Shown in pieces: positions 16,350-24,955 of a stretch of DNA of 64,000 nucleotides. Both the position numbers and the translations under genes were made by a program. The DNA comes from Tateyamaria sp. Alg231-49. GTDB lineage: Bacteria; Pseudomonadota; Alphaproteobacteria; Rhodobacterales; Rhodobacteraceae. The notes under the pieces were generated by a model. The model was not told the origin of the DNA and ran no database searches. It saw only the letters and a program-made list of their open reading frames with translations. Numbering within the stretch: the stretch's first letter is position 1; every line of letters begins with the position of its first letter. Location of the stretch: NCBI RefSeq assembly GCF_900143535.1, contig NZ_FRFA01000003.1, positions 310,001 through 374,000 of the forward strand. Reading direction: 5' to 3'.

Positions 16350-17021
16350 ATGTTATCTACATTTCGAACACTCTTTGTCGGGGCCAACGCTCGCGCTGAA
16401 GACCGGCTACGCGATGTTTATGCCATCGAGTTAATTGATCAGAAAATTCGCGAAACGGAAGCGCAGGTACAGGCCGCCAAAGGAACCCTTGCCAGCCTGA
16501 TCCAGCGTCGCCGGTCAGAGCAAAAACTGTTGGATATGCTGCACACTCGGATCGAGTCGTTGACAGAGCGTGCCCGCGCCGCAATCGCCGCGGGTCGCGA
16601 CGAAATGGCGACCGAAGCTGCGGCCGCCATCGCGGAAATGGAGAACGAAACCGTCGTTCGTCAAAGCACCCTCGACCGCCTTGATACTCAGGCCACCCGA
16701 CTGCGCGCATCCGTAGAGAAAGGCCACCGCCGGGTGATTGATCTGAAACAGGGCGCGTTGCAGGCCAAGGCGATCCGCCGCGAGCAGACAATGCAGGCGG
16801 GGCTGAACACCACGTTGAAAGGCGTATCTTCAGCCGACGAGGCGCAGGATTTGATCAACAAAGTCGTCGGCAAAGATGACCCGTTGGAGCAGGCCGAGAT
16901 ACTGGCCGATATCAATGCAGGGCTTGATCACTCCAACCTCGAAGACCGGATGGCCGACGCAGGTTTCGGGGAGTCCACCAAGGTTACAGCGCGCGACGTG
17001 CTGGACCGACTGAAAGACTAA
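16350..17021 (+). CDS. pspA: PspA/IM30 (Vipp1) family membrane-stress protein
   Basis: The 223-residue protein starts at ATG 16350 behind AGGAGAA; an in-frame ATG 51 bases upstream lies inside the operator region and is not used here. It has the PspA length and layout: an N-terminal amphipathic helix (MLSTFRTLFVGANA), then a long coiled-coil hairpin (about residues 20-165) with regular Ala/Arg/Glu heptads, and a C-terminal region (AEILADINAGLDHS, VLDRLKD). PspA/IM30 proteins form ESCRT-III-like rods on damaged inner membrane and limit proton leak. No PspF-type activator is nearby; a TetR protein upstream and its operators are the likely control. Confidence 0.88.
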   Translation: MLSTFRTLFVGANARAEDRLRDVYAIELIDQKIRETEAQVQAAKGTLASLIQRRRSEQKLLDMLHTRIESLTERARAAIAAGRDEMATEAAAAIAEMENETVVRQSTLDRLDTQATRLRASVEKGHRRVIDLKQGALQAKAIRREQTMQAGLNTTLKGVSSADEAQDLINKVVGKDDPLEQAEILADINAGLDHSNLEDRMADAGFGESTKVTARDVLDRLKD

Positions 17022-17058
17022 ACACTCCACGAGAATTATTTGAAGAAGGAAAAGACCC

Positions 17059-17346
17059 ATGTTGAATGAGAAACCCGACAATACCGTCATCATGATGTTC
17101 AATGCCGCTGGTGTGGCTGCCGCCTATGCACTTCTTGGCCTGTCGCTGTACCTCAGCACAGACGTGCCCCTGTCCACCAAAGGCTTTTGGGGCATTGGTA
17201 TCTTGTTGCTGACCCTCAGCCTCGTGAATTTCGTTAAGTATCGTTTTGACAACCAGCAGCGCGTTGACCGGATCAACCGGATTGAAGAAGCCCGTAATGA
17301 AAAGTTGCTGGAGGATTATGTGAGCGACACCAAAGACGCCGCCTGA
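17059..17346 (+). CDS. YiaA/YiaB-like two-helix inner-membrane protein
   Basis: The 95-residue protein has two transmembrane segments (about residues 12-32 and 42-60) joined by a short polar loop, with FNAAGVAAAYALLGLSLYLS and GFWGIGILLLTLSLVNFVKY fitting the YiaA/B two-helix domain. A charged C-terminal helix (RVDRINRIEEARNEKLLEDY) extends into the cytoplasm. GAAGGAA lies before the ATG, and the gene is 37 bases behind pspA, followed by a strong terminator, so it is the second cistron of the same operon. A membrane partner for PspA, analogous in position but not sequence to PspB/PspC, is a reasonable inference. Confidence 0.82.
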   Translation: MLNEKPDNTVIMMFNAAGVAAAYALLGLSLYLSTDVPLSTKGFWGIGILLLTLSLVNFVKYRFDNQQRVDRINRIEEARNEKLLEDYVSDTKDAA

Positions 17347-17365
17347 TCAATCTACTCCCCACATT

Positions 17366-17401
17366 AACGGGCCGCTTTGTTTCCAGAGCGGCCCGTTTTT
17401 T
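17366..17401 (+). terminator. Intrinsic terminator of the pspA operon
   Basis: ACGGGCCGCT (17367-17376) pairs perfectly with AGCGGCCCGT (17387-17396) around a ten-base loop, followed by TTTTTT. It ends just before the convergent creatinase gene. Confidence 0.9.
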
Positions 17402-17403
17402 CG

Positions 17404-18612
17404 TTAGCCAACCACGTTGTGTTCGGGTCCGTAAGGAAAGCCGGTGATGTTCTCGGCACCGTCTTCGGTGATCACCAGAATGTCGTGTTCACGGTATCCG
17501 CCTGCACCCGGTTGACCTTCTGGAATGGTCAGCATCGGTTCCATCGAGATGACCATGCCGGGTTCAAGCACCGTGTCGATGTCCTCGCGCAGTTCCAGCC
17601 CCGCCTCGCGCCCATAGTAGTGGGACAACACGCCAAAGGAATGCCCATAACCAAAACTGCGGTATTGCAGCAGATCGTGCTCAGCAAAGAACGCGTTGAC
17701 GGCATGTGTCACCTCGGCACAGCTGGCACCCGGCTTTAGCAGCGACATCCCCAGTTCGTGTGCGCCCACATTGGCCTCCCACAACTTTAGGCTCGCGTCG
17801 TCCACTGTTTCGACGAACAGCGTGCGTTCAAGGGCCGTGTAATAGCCCGAGATCATGGGAAAGGTGTTCAGTGACAGAATATCGCCCCGCTGCAATGCCC
17901 GCGCGGTGACTGGATTGTGGGCGCCGTCAGTGTTCAGGCCCGACTGGAACCAAACCCACGTGTCACGGTATTCCGCATCGGGAAAGCGCTTGGCAATCTC
18001 CAACTCCATCGCGTCCCGTCCAGCCATCGCCACGTCGATCTCGCGCACCCCTGCTTTGATCGCGTCCCGAATGGCGTAACCGCCCACATCCGCCACTTGG
18101 GCCCCATGGCGGATCAGCGCGATCTCGGCCTCGGATTTATGCATACGCTGGCGCATTGTGGTGTCAGATAGATCCACGGTGGCGACGGGTTTGAGGAAAT
18201 CCTCCATCTTGCCCTGTTGCAGCAGGGTCAGGTGATCGGACTCAACTCCGATCACGCCGCCTTCGCCTGTCACTTCGCGCACCGCGCGCCAGAAATTGTC
18301 GCGTTGCCAGTCGGTGTAGGTGATGTTGTCTCCATGACAGCGCCGCCATGGCTGGCCTGCATCGATCCCAGCACTGATGGTCACACAAGCGTCTTCAGTG
18401 ACGACACACGCATAAGGGCGGCCAAATGCGCAGTAAAGAAACCCCGAATAATAGGCGATGTTGTGCATCGAGGTGAAGACGGCTGCGGTCGCGCCTTGCG
18501 CCTCCATCCGGTCGCGCAATTCGGCGATGCGGGCATCATATTCTGCCCCCTCAAACGGCAGAGGAGCCTGTTCCCCGTTGTGCAGTCGGTAGAAATTTGG
18601 ACGAGTGGTCAT
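17404..18612 (-). CDS. Creatinase (creatine amidinohydrolase)
   Basis: The 402-residue protein is collinear with Pseudomonas creatinase: FTSMHNIAYYSGFLYCAFGRPYA, GIDAGQPWRR, YTDWQRDNFW, TWVWFQSGLNTDGAHNPVT, and the C-terminal GYGHSFGVLSHYYGREAGLE and SMEPMLTIPEGQPG. His232, in GAHNP, falls at the same position as the catalytic histidine of the Pseudomonas enzyme. The fold is pita-bread (M24), but creatinase uses no metal. It hydrolyses creatine to sarcosine and urea. No sarcosine oxidase, creatininase or urease lies nearby, so the pathway must be completed elsewhere. A general M24 peptidase is much less likely because of the long creatinase-specific matches. Confidence 0.88.
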   Translation of the reverse strand: MTTRPNFYRLHNGEQAPLPFEGAEYDARIAELRDRMEAQGATAAVFTSMHNIAYYSGFLYCAFGRPYACVVTEDACVTISAGIDAGQPWRRCHGDNITYTDWQRDNFWRAVREVTGEGGVIGVESDHLTLLQQGKMEDFLKPVATVDLSDTTMRQRMHKSEAEIALIRHGAQVADVGGYAIRDAIKAGVREIDVAMAGRDAMELEIAKRFPDAEYRDTWVWFQSGLNTDGAHNPVTARALQRGDILSLNTFPMISGYYTALERTLFVETVDDASLKLWEANVGAHELGMSLLKPGASCAEVTHAVNAFFAEHDLLQYRSFGYGHSFGVLSHYYGREAGLELREDIDTVLEPGMVISMEPMLTIPEGQPGAGGYREHDILVITEDGAENITGFPYGPEHNVVG

Positions 18613-18712
18613 CCCTGACCCTCCTTTTTATCAGAAGGTCCCGGCGTTCAGGACGAAACGGCATGATGGTGCAAGCGACGCCATCGCTTGCGGCCATGTT
18701 TTCTGTCGCGGA

Positions 18713-19504
18713 TCAGGGCGCCGTCGTCAAGCGCGAGATCAGGTCAGAGGCGGGATCAGAGAGCGGCTCGATCACATTGAAGTGGTGTTCGCCCGCAATG
18801 ACAGCATGTGCGCAGCCCCACGCCTGCGCCAGCCCACGCGCCTGTTCGAGGAATGAGGGACGTTCGTCGCCGCCAACCCAGACCGTCACAGGCACGTCTG
18901 GCGCGGGTTGGCGCACCGGGCTTTCGGCACGGGCCATATCGGTATCCATCCCGAAATCATCATTCATGCTGGTGCGCAACAAAGGTTCCAGATCGGCGAC
19001 CGGGGATATGGGCACCGCATGGATCAACCGACCCCGCACATTTGCGGGCAGCATCCCCGGCGCCAGCATACGTGCCGCAAGGTGCCCTCCGGCCGAGTGA
19101 CCCGCAAGGCTGAGAGGACCCGTTGCAGCATCCGCAATCGCCGTCACCGCCTGTGCAACCTGTTGTGTTATTCCAGCGATCCGAACTGCCGGGCACAAAT
19201 CGTAAGATGGCATGGCAACTGCCCACCCCCGCGCAAGTGCGCCCGAAGCCAGATGAGACCAATACGAGGGATCATATTTGAGCCAGTATCCGCCATGCAC
19301 AAAGATGAACGTGCCTTTTGCCTCGCCCTCGGGCGAAAAATGGTCAAACACCATGCGCTCGGACGGGCCATAAGACACCCCCAATCGCGCGCGCGCCCCA
19401 AGGGAGGCGCGAAAAGCCGCCGCCTGTTCGACCCATTGCGGGGCAAAGTGTTCAGACCCCGGAACATAGGCCCCGATTGCGTATGCGTCGTCGAGTTCGG
19501 CCAT
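18713..19504 (-). CDS. Alpha/beta hydrolase, kynurenine-formamidase/esterase type
   Basis: This 263-residue cytoplasmic enzyme starts at ATG 19504, behind GGAGGG; an upstream in-frame ATG is not supported. It has the HGGYW oxyanion motif (near residue 70), the nucleophile elbow GHSAGG (about 136-141), a late acid in GMDTD or GGDER, and the catalytic His in EHHFNVIEP. This HGGYW-GHSAGG pairing is typical of formylkynurenine formamidase-like esterases. No other tryptophan-breakdown gene is adjacent, so the substrate remains open. It is divergent from the dehydrogenase gene. Confidence 0.8.
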   Translation of the reverse strand: MAELDDAYAIGAYVPGSEHFAPQWVEQAAAFRASLGARARLGVSYGPSERMVFDHFSPEGEAKGTFIFVHGGYWLKYDPSYWSHLASGALARGWAVAMPSYDLCPAVRIAGITQQVAQAVTAIADAATGPLSLAGHSAGGHLAARMLAPGMLPANVRGRLIHAVPISPVADLEPLLRTSMNDDFGMDTDMARAESPVRQPAPDVPVTVWVGGDERPSFLEQARGLAQAWGCAHAVIAGEHHFNVIEPLSDPASDLISRLTTAP

Positions 19505-19580
19505 GTGCCCTCCTGCCATTGGAACTTTACAATCTTAGGCTGGCTTGAAAGACAAGCGCCAGACCCGAAAGGAGATACCC

Positions 19581-21056
19581 ATGCTGGATCAGAACACAGA
19601 CCTGAAATCGATGCTCAAGGACCCGACATTGCTGGAAGCCCGCGCCTATGTGAATGGTGCATGGGTGGACGGTGACAAGGGCACGTTCGACGTCACCAAC
19701 CCGGCGCGCGGCGACGTGGTGGCGCAGGTTGCTGACCTGAGCCGCGAACAGGTCGCCGATGCCATCGGTGCCGCTGAAGTCGCCCAAAAGGAATGGGCCA
19801 AGTGGACCGGCAAAGAGCGCACAGCCGTGATGCGCAAGTGGTTCGACCTGATGATGGCCAATCAGGATGATCTGGGCATCATCCTGACCGTTGAACAGGG
19901 CAAGCCACTGGCCGAGGCCAAAGGCGAAATCGCCTACGGTGCGTCCTTTGTCGAGTTCTTTGGCGAAGAGGCCAAGCGGATCTACGGCGAAACGATACCC
20001 GGTCATCAGCGTGACAAGCGGATTACCGTTTTGAAGCAACCCATCGGCGTTGCCGCGTCGATCACGCCCTGGAATTTCCCGAACGCGATGATCACGCGCA
20101 AGGCTGCACCAGCGCTGGCTGCTGGCTGTGCCTTTATTGCGCGGCCCGCCGAACTGACGCCTCTGTCTGCCATCGCGATGGGCGTGCTGGCCGAACGGGC
20201 AGGCATCCCCGCGGGCGTGTTTCAGGTTGTCACCACGTCAGACGCCTCGAGCACGGGCAAAGAATTCTGCGAAAACCCGATTGTGCGGAAACTGACCTTT
20301 ACCGGATCAACTGCGGTGGGGCGTATTTTGCTGGGCCAAGCCGCCGATCAGGTGATGAAATGCAGCATGGAGCTGGGTGGGAACGCCCCCTTCATCGTGT
20401 TTGACGACGCTGATCTGGATGCAGCCGTCGAAGGCGCCATCATGTGCAAGTTCCGCAATAATGGCCAAACCTGCGTCTGCGCGAACCGAATTTACGTGCA
20501 GGCGGGCGTCTATGACGCCTTTGCCGAAAAGCTGAAAAGCCGGGTCAGCCAGATGAAGGTTGGTGACGGTCTGGAAGCAGGTGTGGACCTTGGGCCGCTG
20601 ATCAATACGGCAGCGTCTGCGAAAGTCGCAAGCCACATCAAGGATGCCACGGAAAAGGGTGGACAGATCATTTTGGGCGACGCATCGGGCGATCTGGACG
20701 GCAACTTCTTTACGCCCACCATCATCACTGGTGTCACGCAGGATATGGCCGTCGCAACCGAAGAAACCTTTGGGCCGCTTGCCCCTCTCTTCAAGTTCGA
20801 GGACGAAGACGAGGTGATCGCCATGGCGAATGATACGATCTTTGGCTTGGCGTCATATTTCTATGCCAAGGATCTGTCGCGCGTTTACAAGGTCGCCGAA
20901 GCGCTGGAATACGGGATCGTAGGGGTGAACACAGGCATCATCTCGACCGAGGTCGCGCCGTTCGGCGGTGTAAAGCAATCCGGTCTGGGCCGCGAAGGAT
21001 CCCATCACGGGATCGAGGATTACCTCGAAATGAAATACATCTGCATGAGCGTCTAA
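19581..21056 (+). CDS. gabD: NAD(P)-dependent succinate-semialdehyde dehydrogenase
   Basis: The 491-residue form starts at ATG 19581 behind AAAGGAG. It has all aldehyde dehydrogenase motifs: ITPWNFPNAM for the cofactor loop, FTGSTAVG, general base Glu in MELGGNAPF, and the catalytic Cys in NGQTCVCANR. The CVC doublet, IYVQAGVYDAF and the C-terminal GLGREGSHHGIEDYLEMKY are typical of succinate-semialdehyde dehydrogenase, which makes succinate from the GABA route. The neighbours give no transaminase, so a glutarate-semialdehyde or related substrate is possible. The second Cys in the motif may be redox-sensitive, as in other SSADHs. Confidence 0.85.
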   Translation: MLDQNTDLKSMLKDPTLLEARAYVNGAWVDGDKGTFDVTNPARGDVVAQVADLSREQVADAIGAAEVAQKEWAKWTGKERTAVMRKWFDLMMANQDDLGIILTVEQGKPLAEAKGEIAYGASFVEFFGEEAKRIYGETIPGHQRDKRITVLKQPIGVAASITPWNFPNAMITRKAAPALAAGCAFIARPAELTPLSAIAMGVLAERAGIPAGVFQVVTTSDASSTGKEFCENPIVRKLTFTGSTAVGRILLGQAADQVMKCSMELGGNAPFIVFDDADLDAAVEGAIMCKFRNNGQTCVCANRIYVQAGVYDAFAEKLKSRVSQMKVGDGLEAGVDLGPLINTAASAKVASHIKDATEKGGQIILGDASGDLDGNFFTPTIITGVTQDMAVATEETFGPLAPLFKFEDEDEVIAMANDTIFGLASYFYAKDLSRVYKVAEALEYGIVGVNTGIISTEVAPFGGVKQSGLGREGSHHGIEDYLEMKYICMSV

Positions 21057-21061
21057 TGCTT

Positions 21062-21092
21062 GGCCCCACCTGACAAAGGTGCAGGCGGGGCC
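21062..21092 (+). terminator. Possible terminator after the dehydrogenase
   Basis: GGCCCC-A-CCTG (21062-21072) can pair with CAGG-C-GGGGCC (21082-21092) with one mismatch and a nine-base loop. There is no T run, so it is a weak terminator candidate, or a barrier against the convergent pseudogene. Confidence 0.35.
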
Positions 21093-21098
21093 ATCGCC

Positions 21099-22151
21099 CT
21101 ACTCTTTTACAAGCCGCAGTTTGGCCAAGTCGGTCCCGACAACAATATTGCCCTCAAAACCACCGTCGCGCACGGCGCTTTCATAGTCCGCTTGGGTCAA
21201 ACCGCCCTCGGGCAGTGGGTATGGTCCCTGACGCGGCGCGCCCATCGGTGGGATCAGGTGGGTCAACATCAGGTTCGGCACCCCGGCCCGTTTCGACAGA
21301 CTGCCCAAATCCGTTGCAGTGGACTAACGGAAATAGATCGGTGGGGGAAAACCGGTTGTCCCATCTGGCCCCATGACGGGGTGAATGACCGAATGCACCA
21401 CAATGTCAGCCCCTTTGGCCAGCAATTCGACCTGAGCAGACGTGGACGTATCGCGTGGTGGTGCCGGGCTGTCATTGCCAGCATCACCGCCGATCACGAC
21501 GCTGCCGGCCGGCGTGTCCACCCGGTAAGACGCGTGGCCCGCCACGTGACGGCTTGAAATGGCGGATACGCTCACTTCACCGCGTTCCCATACTTTTTGG
21601 GGTGTTTGAGAGGCCGGGAACGTCATGACATTCAACAGATCAGACGGCCCACCGGGCAATCGTTTTGGATTCTCGGCCAACCGCTGCGCCATCTCTCCCG
21701 ACTGGATCAGCGGGGCACCAAGAGCCTTGGCAAAATTCTCGCAACTCATGATCCGATTGCCCGCCGCCTCGGCGTCGGCATGGCAGACCATGTCGACCTT
21801 GGGGCCCCCAGAATTGAAATGCCATCGCAACTGCATCATGTCCGGCAGCCCTTCGGAATGGTCAGAGTGCACATGGGTCAGGAAAACGGCTGTGAGACGG
21901 CCGACAGGCACACCGATTTTCGACAGCTGTTGCGTGGTTCCGCGCCCCGTATCGAACTGCAAAAGAACGTCTCTGCACCCGGTTTCTTCGTCGCCATAAG
22001 TGACCAAAGTTCCGGATCCGGCCTGTCCCTGAAAGACTGGTGGACCACCTTGGGTGCCCGTCAAAGTAACCTCAATACACGGAGCTGCGATTGCTCCTGT
22101 GCCCGAGGCGGCGACAGCCCAAAAGGCCACCGCAGCTAAGCGGTTGAACAT
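21099..22151 (-). pseudogene. Exported metallo-beta-lactamase-fold hydrolase, interrupted by in-frame TAG
   Basis: Translation starts at ATG 22151 behind GGGAGG and gives a signal peptide (about residues 1-23), the MBL metal motif THVHSDH (H93, H95, D97, H98), SSRHVAGH and GGDAGN. An amber stop at 21324-21326 comes after 275 codons. The same frame then continues for 74 sense codons that read as the natural end of the protein, including VPNLMLTHLIPP, and stops at 21099-21101. That late His is the usual final metal ligand of RNase Z-like MBL proteins, so the truncated product would probably be inactive. A one-base change, for example CAG to TAG, explains it. Sequencing error or rare readthrough are the alternatives. 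Confidence 0.75.
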
Positions 22152-22220
22152 AACGAATCCTCCCAATTTCATCGATATTTTATGATTTTTCCAGTTTTAC
22201 CGATTTTTTGGGAAGTTGGC

Positions 22221-22254
22221 AAAAGAAAACGCGGCAGGTCGGGGACCTGCCGCG
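22221..22254 (-). terminator. Intrinsic terminator of msrBA
   Basis: CGCGGCAGGTC (22230-22240) and GACCTGCCGCG (22244-22254) form a perfect 11-pair stem with a GGG loop. On the minus strand it is followed by TTTTCTTTT, right after the msrA stop. Confidence 0.9.
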
Positions 22255-22276
22255 CTGAAGTCACGTCAAGACTGAT

Positions 22277-22783
22277 CTATTCAGCCGCGCGCCGCGGCAA
22301 TACCCAACCAGGCCGCACAAAGTGACAGGTATACCCGTTCGGAATACGCTCGAGGTAGTCCTGATGCTCAGGCTCGGCCTCCCAGAAATCGCCCACGGGC
22401 TCGACCTCGGTCACCGCCTTTCCCGGCCACAAACCAGATGCGTTCACATCGGCAATGGTATCTTCGGCAATCTGTTTCTGGCCCTCATCCACGTAGTAGA
22501 TGGCAGAGCGATAGCTGAGGCCGCGGTCATTGCCCTGTTGGTTGATCGTGGTCGGGTCGTGGATCTGGAAAAAGAATTCCAGAAGCTCGCGGTAGGACGT
22601 CACAGACGGATCAAAGATAATCTCGATCCCTTCGGCATGGGTGCCGTGGTTGCGATAGGTCGCGTTCGGGACGTCGCCGCCGGTGTATCCTACCCGCGTC
22701 GCCTTGATCCCCGGTTTCTTGCGGATCAGGTCCTGCATTCCCCAGAAACATCCGCCTGCCAGAACTGCGCGTTGATCGGTCAT
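22277..22783 (-). CDS. msrA: Peptide methionine-S-sulfoxide reductase MsrA
   Basis: The 168-residue cytoplasmic enzyme has the catalytic motif GGCFWG with nucleophile Cys12, then [19 protein letters not shown] and [12 protein letters not shown], all in standard positions. It reduces the S-epimer of methionine sulfoxide using thioredoxin. The C-terminal tail lacks a second, resolving Cys of the E. coli type, so recycling probably uses a different Cys or partner. Its start overlaps the msrB stop (ATGA), giving an msrB-msrA operon that repairs both epimers. An exported glutathione peroxidase gene lies just across the divergent promoter region. Confidence 0.96.
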   Translation of the reverse strand: MTDQRAVLAGGCFWGMQDLIRKKPGIKATRVGYTGGDVPNATYRNHGTHAEGIEIIFDPSVTSYRELLEFFFQIHDPTTINQQGNDRGLSYRSAIYYVDEGQKQIAEDTIADVNASGLWPGKAVTEVEPVGDFWEAEPEHQDYLERIPNGYTCHFVRPGWVLPRRAAE

Positions 22784-23229
22784 GCTACATCCTCCACTTG
22801 ATCCAGATATTTGCCATAGCCTTCACTTTCCATATCGTCGCGGTGGACAAAACGAAGCGAGGCCGAGTTGATGCAATACCGCAGGCCGCCGCGATCCTTT
22901 GGTCCATCCGGGAACACGTGGCCCAAATGGCTGTCGCCGTGTTTGGAGCGGACCTCGGTGCGGATCATGCCGTGCGAAACATCGCGGAATTCGTCAACGT
23001 AAACGTCCTCGATCGGTTTAGTGAAAGAGGGCCAGCCACAGCCGGATTCAAACTTGTCCGAAGACGCAAACAACGGCTCGCCCGAGACGATGTCGACATA
23101 GATGCCCGGCTCTTTGTTGTTGAGCAGTTTGCCGGTGCCGGCGCGTTCTGTCCCGCTTTCTTGCGTGACATAGAATTCTTCAGGCGACAGGGTCGCGATG
23201 ACGTCGGGGTTCTTGGTGTATTCAGACAT
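22780..23229 (-). CDS. msrB: Peptide methionine-R-sulfoxide reductase MsrB
   Basis: The 149-residue form starts at ATG 23229 (MSEYTKNPD) behind GGAAAGGA; upstream in-frame residues are not supported. It carries [19 protein letters not shown] and the catalytic Cys in RYCINSASL. It lacks the CxxC zinc pairs seen in many MsrB enzymes ([10 protein letters not shown] replaces the usual Cys-containing segment), so it belongs to the zinc-free form. It reduces the R-epimer of methionine sulfoxide in the cytoplasm. It is the first gene of the msrB-msrA operon. Confidence 0.95.
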   Translation of the reverse strand: MSEYTKNPDVIATLSPEEFYVTQESGTERAGTGKLLNNKEPGIYVDIVSGEPLFASSDKFESGCGWPSFTKPIEDVYVDEFRDVSHGMIRTEVRSKHGDSHLGHVFPDGPKDRGGLRYCINSASLRFVHRDDMESEGYGKYLDQVEDVA

Positions 23230-23353
23230 GATGTCCTTTCCCGTAGGTTTGACGAGGCTTGGTTCATATTTGGAGCAATTCGCCACGATTGAAAGAGGGT
23301 GACGCCAACCGATTTTGCCCTAAGTCCAGTGTACCCGAGAATGAGAGACCAAG

Positions 23354-23881
23354 ATGCAACGTACAATTGTCGTCCTGCTTGCCATGTTTTTGAGCGGTTT
23401 TGCGTCCGCCGACCTGCCCGATGTCTCGTTTGCATCAATTGACGGGGGGCAACTGCATATGTCCGATTGGGATGGGCGTCCGGTCATGGTCGTTAACACC
23501 GCGTCGCAATGCGCCTTCACCGGTCAGTACGAGGAATTGCAAGCACTCTACGACACATATCGCGATGAGGGGCTCGTTGTGTTGGCCGTCCCTTCGGACG
23601 ACTTTCAACAGGAGTTGGACTCCGCCGCAGAAGTAAAAGAGTTTTGTGAGATGGCCTTTGGCCTGGACCTGCCGATGACTGACATCACAAGTGTAAAGGG
23701 TGCGCAAGCCCACCCGCTGTACCTTGCGGTCAAATCAGAGACGGGTTTTGTCCCGCGCTGGAATTTCAACAAGGTACTGTTTGGCGCAGACGGCGATGTC
23801 GTTGCGACATGGGGTGCCCGCGCCTCACCCATGTCAGCATCAGTGAGGCGCGCAGTCACACAAGCGATAGGACAGCAGTAG
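23354..23881 (+). CDS. Exported glutathione peroxidase-like protein
   Basis: The 175-residue protein has a signal peptide (about residues 1-19, cleaved after FASA), so it works in the periplasm. The redox site is Cys53 in VNTASQCAFTGQYEEL, the usual GPx nucleophile loop, and PRWNFNKVLFG carries the tetrad Trp and Asn. The typical glutamine in FPCNQF is replaced: here the segment reads VPSDDF, so one tetrad member is changed. Such enzymes usually run on thioredoxin-like or other thiol donors. It is divergent from msrBA, grouping three peroxide/methionine-repair genes. Confidence 0.85.
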   Translation: MQRTIVVLLAMFLSGFASADLPDVSFASIDGGQLHMSDWDGRPVMVVNTASQCAFTGQYEELQALYDTYRDEGLVVLAVPSDDFQQELDSAAEVKEFCEMAFGLDLPMTDITSVKGAQAHPLYLAVKSETGFVPRWNFNKVLFGADGDVVATWGARASPMSASVRRAVTQAIGQQ

Positions 23882-23933
23882 GAACCCGGGGCTTTACCCT
23901 TTTCATTGGGACGTGCCTGGGTGACGCCGCCGA

Positions 23934-24167
23934 TCAGTTCGTTGTGGTGGTGGTCGCGCCAGTAACAATCATGGAAGCCGCAGCACTGGCCGCAGATGTG
24001 GCGACCGTAGACGTGGTGGTCAGTGCGCCAGCGGTTTGCCCCTGAACAGTTTCAGCGCCGGTGCTGCCGGAAATCAGAATATTTAGCGGGATGTTTTGCG
24101 CGAACCCGGCGGTCGATACCAGTGTCGTTACGGCGGCGATTAATGCAGTGTTCAGGGTCTTTTTCAT
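23934..24167 (-). CDS. YjbE/GfcA-like exported Thr-rich small protein
   Basis: This 77-residue protein begins with a signal peptide (MKKTLNTALIAAVTTLVSTAGFA) and continues as a low-complexity Ala/Thr/Ser chain ending in TTTTTN, the same make-up as E. coli YjbE (GfcA). AGGAG lies before the ATG. It is followed upstream by yjbF- and yjbH-like genes, matching the yjbEFGH order of group 4-type capsule/exopolysaccharide operons; no yjbG-like gene is seen. Its molecular role is unknown; in E. coli the operon is linked to extracellular polysaccharide. It has its own predicted promoter. Confidence 0.7.
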   Translation of the reverse strand: MKKTLNTALIAAVTTLVSTAGFAQNIPLNILISGSTGAETVQGQTAGALTTTSTVATSAASAAASMIVTGATTTTTN

Positions 24168-24196
24168 GCCTGTGGCTCCTCTAAATTACAGAGGAA

Positions 24197-24225
24197 AAGT
24201 TATGTCACATTTGACAAGAACTCAA
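24197..24225 (-). promoter_or_regulatory. Predicted promoter with operator in the spacer, for the yjbE-like gene
   Basis: On the minus strand, TTGAGT (24220-24225) and TAACTT (24197-24202) are 17 bases apart. The spacer contains TGTCA-AATG-TGACA, a perfect inverted repeat (24203-24216), where a repressor would block polymerase. The promoter is about 30 bases upstream of the start codon. Confidence 0.5.
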
Positions 24226-24283
24226 TCTGAAGCCCCAAAAGTCTGAACAACTGGTTAACGCGCGACGGCATGTCTGAACGCAG

Positions 24284-24955
24284 TTATTCGTTCAAAAGCC
24301 GTGTTCTTATGTACCCAAGATCTGGTCCGGCCCATTGCCGCGATTGCCATACCGTCGATCCACCCGCATCAACCCAGAAATCATACACTTTGGTCTCAGC
24401 CCCCCATCGGCACGTCACCCGCACCTGACGGGTTTCAATCTGCCTGCCGGCTATGTCGATGACATCGCCTTCGATCAATTTAGATTGGCACGACAGATCA
24501 ACGGCCTTGGTTCTGTTTTCAGAGGTGACCGTGTACAACACATGATGCCCAGAAACTGGCGCGCGGGCAGACAACGCCGCAATCATTGTTTGCGCCAAGC
24601 TCGAGTCGACATCGTTCCCCACCCCGCGGGTCGCAATCAGCACACCGCCGCGCAACACGATCTGCGCCCCGTCAGCAGATCGCCATATCCTTACGGCACC
24701 GCCCGCAGAATCCCTGCGATCTGAAAACGGGGACAAAACTGCGACTCGTCCAGATCGCTCAAGCGTCACTTCCAATGCTGGCGTCGTCAAAGCGGCAATC
24801 CATTGAGGTGTGAGCTTGGATACATCTTCTGGCGCTGGGGACGGTTTGCGCAACGGATTACCGAACATTTGGGCATATGGCACATCGCTTCCGCCTGAAC
24901 ACCCCAGCAGAATGGACGCCAAAACCAACAAGCACGCTTGATAGACAGAGGTCAT
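24284..24955 (-). CDS. YjbF/GfcB family outer-membrane lipoprotein
   Basis: The 223-residue lipoprotein starts at ATG 24955, whose ATGA overlaps the stop of the yjbH-like gene. It has a lipobox in LLVLASILLGC, with the Cys at about residue 19. The body is beta-rich, with LTPQWIAALTTPALEVTLERSG, GGVLIATRGVGNDV and a DFWVDAGGSTVWQSRQW ending, matching the YjbF/GfcB fold. In E. coli these lipoproteins belong to the group 4 capsule/exopolysaccharide system at the outer membrane. It is likely co-transcribed with the yjbH-like gene and polysaccharide synthesis genes upstream. Confidence 0.85.
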   Translation of the reverse strand: MTSVYQACLLVLASILLGCSGGSDVPYAQMFGNPLRKPSPAPEDVSKLTPQWIAALTTPALEVTLERSGRVAVLSPFSDRRDSAGGAVRIWRSADGAQIVLRGGVLIATRGVGNDVDSSLAQTMIAALSARAPVSGHHVLYTVTSENRTKAVDLSCQSKLIEGDVIDIAGRQIETRQVRVTCRWGAETKVYDFWVDAGGSTVWQSRQWAGPDLGYIRTRLLNE

